Translations under genes and position numbers: made by a program
Notes under the pieces: model-generated
Told to the model about the DNA's origin: nothing
Seen by the model: only the letters and a program-made list of their open reading frames with translations
Databases searched by the model: none
Shown here: positions 20,930 to 32,404 of the stretch, piece after piece
Layout: each line of letters opens with the position of its first letter
How positions within the stretch are numbered: position 1 is the first letter of the stretch
NCBI GenBank assembly: GCA_036874045.1
Contig: CM072344.1
Coordinates: forward strand, 6,296,501 to 6,360,500
Length of the DNA stretch: 64,000 nucleotides
DNA from: Cymodocea nodosa
Lineage: Eukaryota > Streptophyta > Magnoliopsida > Alismatales > Cymodoceaceae
Direction: 5' to 3'

Positions 20930-22713
20930 TTGTATCTATATCTATATTTTATTTCTGTACATAATTATCTTCTATATGCTTTTATTTGTTAAATTCTTGT
21001 TTGATATGTGTGTTAGTTTTGTAGTGTTTGTTTTTTCTACTACAAGCCAGGTACGCATTCCTTATCCTTATCCTTTCCAATGCACTTATATTTTTTATGT
21101 TACAATCTTGTATATTTGCATGTTTATCATTTTGTGTATGCTAGAGCAAATGTCTTAAGTAATTTTGAAAGTGCATGTAGACTTCATGTTAGGCATGGGG
21201 GGGGGGCGACATCTTGACTTGTAAAGTGTGTTTATGTTTATCTTTATCGTCTGCATGCTTTCAACTTAGCTTAGTTATCACTTTACATTGAGGACAATGC
21301 ATGAACTAGGCATGGGGGGAGGCATTTGACGATAATTTGTGATAGTCCTTTTATTTTGTTATTATTTTCACGTTATTAGTATGTGTTTTGTTGTTTTTAT
21401 GTGGTGTTTAAAATTTTTTTTGTAATTTTCTGTTTTTGATTGGAACTCAAGTAGCTGAGGTTGAAAACTCAAGAGTTGCTATTAGGATTAATGGGATTAT
21501 CCCCCATTTACTTTTGAGTGGTATCTCCAAAGCCATATGTGTGGACCTATGATGAGTTCTTTAAAGGAAGATGAGTTTCATGCTGATGTGTTTTCAGTTG
21601 AGTCTTCCTAGCTACTTGGATTAATGCCTTGTTCTTTTGCACCCATTTTTGAGTGATCCTAAGCCGAGTGCCACCATAATAAAGGGTTATTCTATGACCT
21701 TAAGGTGAGATAATTTGGATCAACTCGAACTTTCATGAGAATTTGAAGGTTGTGTTTAGGACAGCTTTCAAGGTTATCACACTTGGTATGTTAAGAATGG
21801 TGTTGAAGTAAGTAGTTGGAGAAATAAGGTGTATACCATTATGAAATTAGTTAGTTCAATAAAAAAAGAAAGAAAGTGTGATTTGAAAAGAAAAGAGAAA
21901 AGAAAAGAGAGAAAAATATGAAAAAAAAAGAAGAAGAAGGAAAGAAAGCAATAAAGTAAATAGGTGGGTTTGTAGTCAAAAGGGGAGTGAATAAAGTTTT
22001 CCTTTTGTTATCAATTTTTCCTTTCTTGAGTGTTGGGGGTTTGGCATATCAAGTGTGGTACCTTGTCGACTTAGACTAGACATTTTCCAACAATTCTCAT
22101 AGGAAGGAAGGAATCACTACCTACCATTTTGTGGTTATTGCATATTTTCATTATCGTGTGCTTTATATTCTTTTATGTGTAGTGAGGGTGAGAATCTTCT
22201 TGATGCAAGGCAGATGGTCCTTATAGACAGGTGACTCCTTGAGCATATTAGTGTTGACTTGTTGGAATTTAAAGGACTTGTGAGTTATTTTTCTTTTTGA
22301 GCCACCACTAATACCCAAAGACCCTAATAGCAGTGATTGAGCCTAGCAACCTTGCACTTGAGCTTTAATCTCTCTCTTGTTTTATGTTTGTGTATTCTCT
22401 TTTTAGTGTTTTAATGTGTTATGTATTGATTTTATATTGTTTTATTATGATTTTATTTTGTTTTGTTTTCATTGGTTTTGATTTAGACTTTGTGGGTATG
22501 TCTTCTGCAAACCCTTTGGAGACAACACTCTACCGCTAGGGTGACCTAGAGGTTAAACGGCTTGTTGCATAAGCTAAATGGAATTGCGATTCCTGTGAAA
22601 GTGAGTTAGGATTTCTATTTTTAGTAGTTAGTTTTGTTTTTAAATAAGTATGCCACCTTGTCAATTGTGTTTATCTTTTAGACTTCTAGCTAGTTATGCT
22701 AGGGACTAGCATA
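20930..22713 (+). other. 3' untranslated region of element D
   Basis: No convincing coding sequence. It has two G-run blocks: 21180-21210 (ttaggcatggggggggg) and 21285-21325 (ttgaggacaatgc...aggcatgggggg). A purine tract lies at 21860-21960. The block 22480-22620 (ccctttggagacaacactct..., gggtgacctagaggtt) is shared with B at 24985-25110. The ORF starting at 20784 merely overlaps gag out of frame. Confidence 0.75.
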
Positions 22714-22731
22714 ATTTAGGCTTGGGGTTTT
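22714..22731 (+). promoter_or_regulatory. Polypurine-type tract before the D 3' LTR
   Basis: The stretch ending aggcttggggtttt abuts the LTR. The preceding 'gggactagca' is shared with the equivalent sites at about 25209 and 61385. It is the likely plus-strand primer region, although T-rich next to the LTR, so the exact RNase H cleavage point is uncertain. Confidence 0.6.
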
Positions 22732-24823
22732 TGTAGAGTCATAATTTATGCATATTTTATATAGTTAAGTGATGCATTTTATGTGCTTAAAGCCATATAC
22801 TCATAAGTGTTTAATGAAGATTTAAGTTATAATGCATTTTGGGCAAATAATGTAGTTATGGGCTTAAATGAAGAAAGTAATGCATAAATGACTCTATTTG
22901 TTATTTAGCATTTCATTAAAACACATTTACATCTTAGTGGCAACACAATTGCATTTTATTAAGTAGATTAAATTTACTTTAGCACTTAGGATTAATTATT
23001 TAAATAAGTACATGGGTATTTTTGGAATTCAATGGAAAATGTGATTTTTGGCCCTTTTGAAGTATCCATGTTTAGGAATATATCTTATCTTATTTCTTGA
23101 GTGTTTTAATGTATTTGTTTGAGTTTTATAGGTTGAAGAATAAGAAAAATAAAGCAAATCAAGATAGGAGGAATTTTGGCCCTTGGATTGAAGATCAAAG
23201 GTGGAGATCAAGTTCCACCACTTGGAGCCTCTATAAAAGGAGAGGCAAGGCCAACAAATCCCTCCTCTTGGACGAGCTTACACCCATTCCAGCCCTTGAA
23301 AGTCTTCAGCCCCTCTCCCCCCCTCAAGAACTCGTGGAAGGTGGTGTTCTCCCCCCTCTCGTGGAGCTCCAAGGTAGAAGACAAGGTTCGGCCAACCTCT
23401 TCTCTTCTCCTCTTGGTGGTTGCTAGTAGGAGGACAGCTAGGGCATCTTTTCCAGACCTTGTGGGTGCTGTTTGGAGCACATCTAAAGCCATGCAACTGT
23501 CTCCCCTCTTCCATGGATTAGTCCTAGTAGAAGAAAGGCAAGGGTTGTGGACTTTAGGTGGATGACTACTTGTTTCTTGGTGTTTGGTGGTGTTTGAAGA
23601 CCTCTCGCTTCCGGAAGAGAACTTGTGTGGTGACAGCCACGAAATTCTTGGCTAGGAGGATGGCTAGGAGCACATCTCATGCACCATTCTTCTCCAAAAC
23701 AAGTTTGCACTTCAAGGTAAAAAGGGTTGTATTGGTTTAGCTCTTTAGGTTTTCATTTTCTTGTTTAAAGTTGAGTTATTTGTAATTTCAGTTGGGTAAT
23801 TGTAGTTTTAGGTTTAGTTGTAATGTTACATTGTAGTTTAATCATAGAAATTTCATTTCAGTAGTTTATTATGTTTATTTTGAATGAATGGAAATGAATT
23901 TGGTTTGAATCTTGTGCATATGTGAATATTTGTATGCTAACAAAGCTAATTTGTGGATGTTTATCGTCAGTTTAGAATCCTATAAATTTGATGATTTTGT
24001 TTAGGTCGTAACTTACTGATCCAGCGATGTTTTGCTTTAGTTTTTGATTCTATTTTGTATAGCTTCGATGTACTTTACTCCTGTATAGGTTTTAGAATTT
24101 TTCCAATCGATTTGTATAGGTTTTCCAATTTATTTTTTTGATGCCGCATCTGACGCATCCTGGCTGTTTTCCCTCAATTTTTGCTTCAGTGCCGAATTCG
24201 ATATCTTTTTATCTACAGCACAAAATTGACCTCTGTAAATTTTCTCTGTTAGATGAATGAGTTAAGTTTCAAAGTACACCATTTTGCAGACTTTCGTGAA
24301 GATTTGAAAATCTTATGCCATTTTTAGTAATTGTGCACAATTTAGGGATGTTAGTTGCTAGTCTGCACGTTTGTAGGAAAAGCATTGCTGATGCTTGACC
24401 ATTTCAGATCTTTTAACGAAATCAGTGGGGTTGTAAAGTTAATCCAATGAGTACTCAGTATGATATTTTTTATGTATTTTACCGTTGAGATACTGAGAGA
24501 AGGATATGTGTGAACTTGACTGAATTTCGAGATTCTATGCTGTAGTGAGTTAGTGTTTTATGAATGGAAATGAGGAATTTATACTCTATTGAGTGAATTT
24601 TTGATAAGTTTTGAATCACTTGTAATTATTATTGTTTTTGCACATTAGAAATATTTTGTAAAAGCCAAATTCTTGTGGATTCGACCTGTACTCGCCGGAG
24701 TATATTACAATTGCACCGTGCGCTTGCGGTTATTTTAAAATGAGTTTTGAGTTTAATGTTTTATCATTTTGGTCCCTTTGTAAGTTTTAAGATCTTATTT
24801 TGGGGACAACAAAAATCTCATCA
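22732..24823 (+). repeat. 3' LTR of element D
   Basis: Begins TGTAGAG and ends CTCATCA, next to the GAATC duplication. It is highly similar to 12097-14191; sampled differences are scattered substitutions and a 2-base indel. It keeps the same TATA box and the same 129-codon leader ORF (23176-23565). Confidence 0.95.
23232..23238 (+). promoter_or_regulatory. TATA box of the D 3' LTR
   Basis: TATAAAA in the same context as at 12599. From here transcription would read out through 24823 into element B's 3' remains. Confidence 0.65.
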
Positions 24824-24828
24824 GAATC
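24824..24828 (+). repeat. Right target-site duplication of element D (GAATC)
   Basis: Direct repeat of 12092-12096, placed exactly at the LTR end. Confidence 0.92.
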
Positions 24829-25237
24829 CAATCTAGAATGGTGAGAGGTGATTAAATAAAGGTGAAGCTAATAGGTCAAGATTACTTAAGAGCAACTTTA
24901 TCCATGTTTAGGAAACCAAGAGCATATTTTCGTTGTTTTTGTCTTTTAATTGTGTTGTTTTATGTTTTGTTTTAGATTTTGTGGGTATATCCACTGAAAA
25001 CCCTCTGGAGACACAACTCCACTACTAGGGTGACCTAGGGGTTTAAAGGCTTGCTGCACATGCTAAGTGTAGTCGTGATCCCTACGAAAGTGGCCTAGGT
25101 TAGTTTTATTTTTGTTATTTATTTATTAGTTTGTTTGTTTTTGTTTTTAATGAATGTACTTTCATATGGGCTTTGTGTTATCATTATTTAGCTTTAGTCC
25201 TTTGCTAAGGGACTAGCAAAGACTAGGTATGGGGGTG
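24829..25237 (+). other. 3' untranslated region of element B, second part
   Basis: Continues the B region interrupted at 12096. It matches the end of D's 3' region (gtgggtatatccactgaaaaccctctggagac against gtgggtatgtcttctgcaaaccctttggagac) and ends in ctaagggactagca followed by taggtatgggggtg, a clear polypurine tract abutting the LTR. Confidence 0.8.
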
Positions 25238-27382
25238 TGTAAAGTATCAATTTGTGCATTTTATATATGTTAATTCATGCATATTAAGGATCATAAGTCA
25301 TCATTATATATGTTCTTATAAAGGATTACATGAAAATCATATTTTTAGACATATGCATGAATTAGGGATTAAATAGTTGATAATGTACAAATTTATCCTT
25401 TATCAATTAAACACCTAGTCAATAGCCCTTGTTTTAGACATGATTCTTATAATTCTTCAATATATGACTTTATATACATTGTATTATTGCCAAATCACCT
25501 AAATATGATGTTAAACTAAAGAACTTTAAGTAATTCATGTATGCACATGTGAAAAAGTTGTGGACCAAAACCTTCCTAATTTGGCAACTTTCCATATATG
25601 GCAGCTCATGCATGTATGTACACTATATTTACACCATATGATTTATATTTAATGTATATGTGCATCCAACTTGGTTTTGAGTTTTATAGGTCAATAAATC
25701 ATGAAATCAAGATGGATTAAAGAGGAAAAAAACGTGGGCCATTAGATGTAACTTATTAGAGATCAAGCAACAATAGCCTAGAGTAGTTAAAGTGTTTGAC
25801 CACTCAATCGTAGGCTATCTCCTCCTCTTCCAACACATTGAAGCCGATGGTTCCAGCCATTCCAGCATCTTCATCCGGAAAGTCTCATCTTCCCCTTGAT
25901 CTTGAACAAGCTCCCTTCAAGAATGGTGAGCTTTGGCATCTTCCACTCCTCCTAGAAGACACCTTCTCTTCAATTCAGACGGCCATACATTAGGATCTCC
26001 TTGGGCGTTCATCTTGGTGGATTGGGAGGCTCGTGTGACTGATTTGGAGTGGAGCAAAAGGTTAGGATCTTCAGGGTTAAGTCATTAGAAACACCATTCT
26101 TAGATGTGGAAGCCAAAGTTGTGGGTCTTAGAGGCAAGATCTTGAGGACGTGCACCATTCTTCTTCAAGACAACCCTAGAAGTTTCACTTGGACGTGCTA
26201 CAGGTGTTGACAGCCCTATGGAGCATCGATTTCAAGGACTTTGGGGAGTCATTGCTTAAAGAAACGTGGAAGATTAAAAGGTATGATGGAAAGGAGAGAT
26301 CCTCATACTAGTTTTCATGTTTTATAATTCTATATGTATGAGTATAGTTTGAGTATGTTGAAGAACGAAATTCTATGCATAAATCTTTGTTTCAAATGTT
26401 CTAAATTAAAGATCATATATGGTTTTGATGTTAATTGATATAAGAATTGAGTTCATATCATATGTTTAGTGTGAATGAATGTGATGATGTAAATTGTGAA
26501 GGCAGTTTTTCGTTTCTTAGATGGCCAAATTGTTAGTAGTTTTTCTTTGAATTGTATCCACTTGTTTGACATCTCTAAATTCATTTTTTTGTTTCATTTT
26601 GTAAGTATAATGAGTGTAGAACAAGTTCACAAAATTTTAGAATTTTTTAGAATGTTTACCGAAGATTTTAGATTTTATTTTGTAAAGGTATTAGCGGTTT
26701 TGAGTCTCTGTCGAGTGCTAGTTTTGAGCTCAACGCCTGTGCTGTGCTTGCGTCGTGTATTTTGTGGAATTCAGTTCTGTAAATTTTCCTTGTTAGTGTA
26801 ACAGATCTACTTTCATTGCACGCTTATTTCGTACCATTTCATGAAGATTTGACGGAGATTTGATTTTTGCATCGAATGTGCATTTTTGGAAAGTTTCTAT
26901 AACCGTCTACACCCCTTTCTTAAATAAGATATTGCCAACGTTTTAATTTGTGTTAATCCACGAAATCACTACCATTTGAAAGATATTCCAAGGATCTTTC
27001 TAACTGTTATTTATTCTGGATTTTTAAACGTTCAAGTTGGAAGTTATTAGAGTTAAAAGTCAAGCATAAATTCTATGATTTTTGGATTAATACTCATTGC
27101 TTTCTTAAATATCTTATCATAATTAATTGGATTTTGGGGTAATCTTATAAACCTTAATTGTGCTACGAAATTTGTATATTAATATTAAGTAATTAGAGTT
27201 TAATTATGAATTAGTTTAATGTGGATATTTAATCGGATAATCATTTTAATAAAAATTATTTAAGACAAACTCCTTGTGGATTCGAGTCGTACTTGCACAT
27301 GCTTATTACAATGGGCGCTTGCAGTTATAAATGTAAAATTTGTGCTTTTGCCATTAATTTAACAACACATAAAAGCGTTACA
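25238..27382 (+). repeat. 3' LTR of element B, about 2.1 kb
   Basis: The start TGTAAAGTATCAATTTG follows the polypurine tract and is matched by an inverted copy starting at 48760. The U5 side has ccttgtggattcgag...gggcgcttgcagttata at about 27270-27330. The end at CGTTACA (27382) pairs with the TGTAA start but is less certain than the left edge; the following sequence switches to an unrelated, inverted LTR fragment. No second B LTR is in the window. Confidence 0.75.
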
Positions 27383-28120
27383 TCAGTCACCGTGTTTGGC
27401 TCGGAATCGACCCGACATCAAGAAAGTATCCTCACAGACCTCTGATGGTTGGTGATTTTGGTGGTGGTGTGGAGCTTCAGGGAACTACCTGTAGTCAGCG
27501 TGGTCCTCCACCTCTACACACACCTTTCTTCGTCTTTCTCCTCTTCTTTTATATTTCTTTCAGTAGTAACTACTTCTGCTTAGATAATCGGTTGAATTTC
27601 CTTCATTCATATCAACGATGGTGATTTCTTCTTCCTTCCACGAGTGAATTCTTGTGTGATACGTGCAATCGTGGTTTTCCTTCGAATGTCCTATTTCTAC
27701 AACTGCTACAGTGGCATATTAGTCTTTGTTTTAGTCGAACACTTATCCTTTAAGTCCTGTAAAAATTTGAACACTTATTAGTAACTCTTCGAGTTTTTGC
27801 ACCGATAACACACGTGACTAAACATAGAAAACTTATCTGTTCGTTAGTCATTTTATAAAACTCGAACAGTTATCTAATAAAAACTTAAACAGTTATCTAT
27901 CCAAAAGTAAACTTTTCCTATTTCTACATAACACTAACACAATGCATTAGCTTAGTGTATATTCAAGTAACTCAACGCGTATTGTTATGCTAACTTAACG
28001 AGTTAAACATGTGCAACTCACGTGTCATAATAAAGCATTTAAATTCAACATGTGCATAAGTCTAACTTAACGAGTTCAGATATTTTAGATACTTACAAAC
28101 CTAACTATGAAATTTGAAAT
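27383..28120 (-). repeat. Truncated LTR fragment, M-related, minus orientation
   Basis: 27390-27730 matches 7664-8020 of M's LTR in the same orientation. 27930-28110 is the reverse complement of about 62400-62575. It lacks both LTR ends and stops where element X's pol begins. The part at 27930-28090 has GTTAAGTTA-type hairpin motifs and also resembles a piece of the copia LTR near 47000-47140. Confidence 0.7.
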
Positions 28121-28124
28121 ATGA

Positions 28125-29748
28125 TTTTTAGGAGAACATGAAACCTTTCTAGTGATTATTGCAAATGACTTGTCTAGAGAACAAGAGCTAAGTTTGTTAG
28201 ATTTGCTGAGGGAATTTAAAGAAGTCATTGGTTGGACTATAGCAAATATCAAGGGTATTAGTCCTACTATCTGTCAACATAGAATTTATTTGGAGGATAA
28301 TGTTGTGCCCTCTCGTGAATTTTGAAGGAGATTAAACCCCAACATACGAGAGGTAGTTAAAAAGGAAATAATTAAACTTTTGGATAATGATATCATCTAC
28401 CCAATCTCTGATAGTACTTGGGTCAGTCCTATTCAGGTTGTCCCTAAGAAATCTAAAGTGATGGTAGAAGCAAATGATAAGAATGAGCTCATCCTTGTGA
28501 GGAAGCAAACTGGTTGGTGTGTGTATATTGATTATCAGAAGCTCAATGCCGCCACTAGGAAGGATCATTTTCCATTGCCCTTTATTGATCAAATGTTAGA
28601 AAGATTAGTAGGGCAAGAATATTATTGCTTTCTTGATGCATACTTGGGTTATAATCAGATTGTTGTGGCACCTGAAGACCAAGAGAAGACAACCTTCACA
28701 TGCCCTTTTGGAACGTTTGCATATAGGCGAATGCCTTTTGGACTTTGTAATGCGCCAACAACTTTCCAAAGGTGCATGATGGGCATTTTTAATGAGATGA
28801 CTGAAAGTTGTCTTGAGATTTTCATGGATGATTTTTCCATTTTTGGATCTTCATATGATGTATGTTTGAAGAATTTAAGATCAATACTAGAAAGATGCAA
28901 ATTGAAGAAGCTGGTCTTAAATTGGGAAAAGTGCCATTTCATGGTCCAAAGTGGAATTGTGTTGGGACACATGGTCTCTAAGAAAAGATTGGAAGTGGAT
29001 AAGGCAAAAGTGGAATTAATTGCCAATCTACCTAAGCCTAAAACAGTTAAAGATATAAGATCCTTTCTAGGCCATGCTGGATTTTATAGGAGGTTCATTA
29101 AGGATTTTAGCAAGATAGCTAGACCCTTAACGAACTTGTTAAAAGATGTCCCATTTTTGTTCAACCAAGAGTGCAAGGAAGCATTTTATAAGATTAAGAA
29201 TCAACTTGTATCATCCCCTATTATCCAATCTCTTAATTAGGCATATCCTTTTGAGGTTATGTGTGATGCTTCTGATTTTGCAGTAGGGGCAGTATTGGGA
29301 CAAAAGATTGATAAGCTTCCATATGTAATTTGTTATGCTAGCAAAACCCTCAATGATGCTCAACTCAATTATGCAATCACTGAGAAAGAACTTTTGGCTA
29401 TTGTGTTTGCTTTGCAGAAATTTAGGTCATATCTGATTGGACCCAAAGTAATTGTTTATATAGATCATGCAACTTTAAAGTATTTGTTGGCAAAGAAGGA
29501 TGCCAAGTCACATTTGATGATATGGATTTTATTGCTACATGAATTTGACATTGAAATCAAAGACAAGAAAGGATGTGAAAATGTTGTAGCTGATCACTTA
29601 TCTAGACTGCAGTTAGCACCCTCAAATTTAGAAGTTGGAAAGTCATTTCCTGATGAGCAAGTTTTAATGGTTAATGTCGTCCCATGGTTTGCAGTTATTG
29701 TTAATTATTTAGTCATGGGATCGATGCCACATGATTGGACAAGGCAGG
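28125..29748 (+). pseudogene. Reverse transcriptase and RNase H of element X
   Basis: It begins in the protease-RT linker (FLGEHETFLVIIAN). RT motifs: [43 protein letters not shown], catalytic IFMDDF (28818-28835), [11 protein letters not shown]. RNase [54 protein letters not shown] single frame is kept throughout, with stops at 28322 and 29238 only. It ends at ...DWTRQ where the LTR starts at 29749. The protease is missing; the upstream neighbour is an inverted LTR scrap. Confidence 0.93.
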
Positions 29749-32372
29749 TGTAAGGAGTAAAATTGTGCATTTTTATGTGATATTATTTGTGCTTCTTATG
29801 GCTTAAATGTTAAATAATGCATGATTATAATTGAAATATCATCACATAGGCATTTACATGAGTATGCATGATTATGGGATTTAATGACTTAAATTTGCAC
29901 AACTTAGCCCTTTTGTTGATTATTGACTTAATGATCATGGGAATGAATAGTGATTATTTACTTAGATGTCTTAGATGTTTTCTTCTTGTTATATTTTAAT
30001 TTGTTTGCGTAAGTTTTAAAGGTTATCTAAAGGAAATAAGATGGATGAATCTCAACCGTTGGATCTACCAAGGAAGAGATCAACTACCAAGTCTATTTAA
30101 AGGGAAGGACAACCCAAAACTAGGTCTTGTCTTCTCCTCTCCAAGCAAAAATGTGGCTCCTTCTTCTCTTTGGATTACCGGCAGCCAAAGCTCCTTGGAA
30201 GCAAGTCACTTCCTCTCTAGTGTTGTTGATTTCAGTGGTGCGTGGAGAGAGCAAGTTGGACCCAAGGGAGGCATGTTCGTGGAAGCTCCAAGAAAGGACG
30301 TGGGTGCATAGAAGGTGATTTTGTTGGGTGCAACTCCCTTCTTCTTCGGTGTACAACTTTCTTGCGTGGAGGACAGTAGGAACCTCTTGTGAAGAGGTCT
30401 CTTCATCCGGTTTGGAGGTGATATGTGTGGAGAAAGCAAGGAAGGAGCCAACTAGGGCATGGTTGGTGGACGCCCATGAGAAGGAAGCTTGTTGCCTTCA
30501 TCCTTTGGTAAAATCTTGAAACCCCTTAGTATTTCAAGAGGAAAACATGGTGTGACAAGCCATGTTGGAGTGTTGAGGACATGAGGGAGGCCAACTTCAA
30601 GAGCTTACTTCAAAGTGTTGGAGATTTAAAGGTATAACTTGGAGTGGGTTGACCAAAAACTAACATTATGTTTGCATATGTTGTGTCTTATCATTGTGTT
30701 TGATGTTGTTTGTGTATTGCATATGTCTTTGCATGTTTAGGTTTATTTTTAGTAGTATAATCTTCATTTTTATGTTGTAAAAATCTTAGTTCATTTAATG
30801 AAACTTGCCTTTGAAAATGAATGATTTTCGTGTAGATATGTGAATACATGTAGTCAAGGTGTTCATTTACTATAAAGACAGAACTTTCCTTGTGTTATTT
30901 TCTTTGTAAATTGAGTTTTTCTCAATGTTTTTCATCAATTCTTAATACTTTTTTGTAGAGAAATAAAAGATGATTCTTTTTGTATACTTTGTTTAATTTT
31001 TCGAGCATGTTTGGTTTGATTTTTTCATTTTATACGAAGAGTATATTCTCAGTCTGAAATCATATTTTCGATTAGTAGTTTTGCGGAAATGTCTGATGCA
31101 ATTTCTCCCTCTGTGCAGTATATTTTTAAGATCTGTAAATTGGGTTTATTAGATTGATAAGTATACTTTCGTTCAGCAGTGATTTCATAGATTTTAATGA
31201 AGAATTGATAAAGTTCTCGAGTTTTTACTATGAGTGCACGTTTTGCATTATTTCAAGATCGTTTTGCGCATCTTACTAGGGCTTAATGTTATTTTCAATT
31301 GAAGATGATTTAGACTGTAAAATCACTATTTCCTTTTATATAACTTGAAACCCTTTCCATTTCATATTTTTACATGATTTCTCAATTCCTATGTTGGGAG
31401 AAATCGTTATTATAAGTAGAGATATTATCTGTGATTTCAGAGAAGAAGTTAGGAAGGGAGCGGATTTTTGTAGTTCCGGATTCTAGCCAAACAGAATCCT
31501 GCCCTACATTACTCCTTTCATAAAAGACACTTTTGGTAAAGTTTTTTAGTGTTTCTTGATTCTATTTTGTAATAAATTTCTTGTAGATTACATTCACGTA
31601 AATGTTGTATTTTTTAGAATGTATTTCGTTGGTTTTTGATTTTTTCTATCAGAGGTCGCAGTAGTTTTGCATTCCTATTCGGATGCCAGTTTTAGTGCTC
31701 GACGCCTGAGTGTTGCCTGCGCTAAAAACTTTATGGAAAGCTATTCTATCAATCTTCCATATTAGTAGTATGAGTCATCATTCAAAGCCCTTTGATTTCA
31801 CAGGATTTCATGGAGTTTTGACCAAGTTATGATTTTTTCACCAAAGGTGCGTTTTTGGAAAGTTTACATAACGGTTCTACTCCCTGTCAATAAATCCAAC
31901 ACTTCTAGATTTTTTTAATGATTTAGTCTATGAAATTACTGCCATTTCGAAGATAACTCGAGGATCTTTCCAACCAATATTTTCTCTGGATTTTTCAATG
32001 TCCAGGTTGGATGTAAGGAGAGTTAGAAGTTGGGCTTAATTTCTGTAATTTCAGAGATGAAACTCATTAATTTTCTTGAGTTTCCTAAGGTTTAACCTTA
32101 GGAGCTTATTGGATTTATGACAATACTTGAACTCTTTATCGTATTTATGTAATTATTACCTATTAATATGTAATTAAAGTTTTTATCATGGTTTTAGTGA
32201 TGTGAATATTTTGCTAAGAATTTATTTCCTTGAATTTGTTTAAGACAAGCTTCCTGTGGATCGACCCGCTCTTGCATATGCTTAATACAATAGGTACCAT
32301 GCGCTTGCAGTTTATAAATGTAAAATTTGGGATTTTCGTGTTTTAATTCTAAATACATCAAATTTCCTTACA
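29749..32372 (+). repeat. LTR of a further gypsy family, 2.6 kb, embedded in element X
   Basis: It has perfect 8-base terminal inverted repeats (TGTAAGGA at the start, TCCTTACA at the end) and a U5 block cctgtggatcgacccgc...atgcgcttgcagttt at 32250-32312. A primer-binding site follows directly, so this is a 5' LTR, not a solo LTR. It differs from the D, B and X LTRs in sequence but shares their plan: TATA near base 345, then a GC-richer leader. No partner 3' LTR is found. The small ORFs within it (30045-30519) have no recognised domain. Confidence 0.88.
30094..30101 (+). promoter_or_regulatory. TATA-like box of the LTR at 29749
   Basis: TATTTAAA in gtctatttaaagggaag, followed by a CT-rich leader, as in the D and X LTRs. 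Confidence 0.55.
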
Positions 32373-32380
32373 AGTTTTTG

Positions 32381-32398
32381 TGGCACGCCTGGTGGGTC
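32381..32398 (+). promoter_or_regulatory. Primer-binding site after the LTR at 29749
   Basis: TGGCACGCCTGGTGGGTC, 8 bases after the LTR end, resembles the TGGCACGCCCAGTGGGAC type of primer site found in Tat-type plant elements, unlike the GGCGCCGTTG type of M and D. Confidence 0.65.
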
Positions 32399-32404
32399 AT
32401 TTAA

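Larger units (their letters stand above)
12097..24823 (+). mobile_element. Complete gypsy element D with gag downstream of pol
   Basis: The element is 12,727 bp with LTRs of 2,095 and 2,092 bp, a primer site, pol, gag and a 3' purine tract, flanked by GAATC duplications. The internal order is primer site, 0.75-kb leader, zinc-knuckle/protease ORF, RT, RNase H, integrase, gag, 1.8-kb untranslated region, 3' LTR. Over the first 300 bases the two LTRs differ at roughly six positions, so the insertion is fairly young compared with its surroundings. It disrupts the 3' untranslated region of element B. Coding regions carry one frameshift and several stops, so this copy is not autonomous. Confidence 0.95.
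8866..27382 (+). mobile_element. Gypsy element B (Athila-like), 5'-truncated and split by element D
   Basis: The remnants are integrase C-terminus (8867-9352), a gag-type ORF (9502-10890), 3' untranslated DNA (10891-12096 and 24824-25237) and the 3' LTR (25238-27382). The foreign block 12097-24823 is element D; removing it and one copy of the GAATC duplication rejoins a 3' untranslated region that resembles those of D and X along its whole length. The 5' part is lost because element M is inserted in the integrase; it may continue to the left of the window. Confidence 0.82.

Noticed and set aside
20784..21158. 124-codon plus-strand ORF with membrane-like segments
   Set aside because: It overlaps gag out of frame, and its hydrophobic part is T-rich untranslated DNA; no homologous frame is open in B.
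30045..30519. Several ORFs of 60-90 codons on both strands in the LTR at 29749
   Set aside because: Mutually overlapping frames in a GC-richer leader; no domain, no second LTR copy to test conservation.
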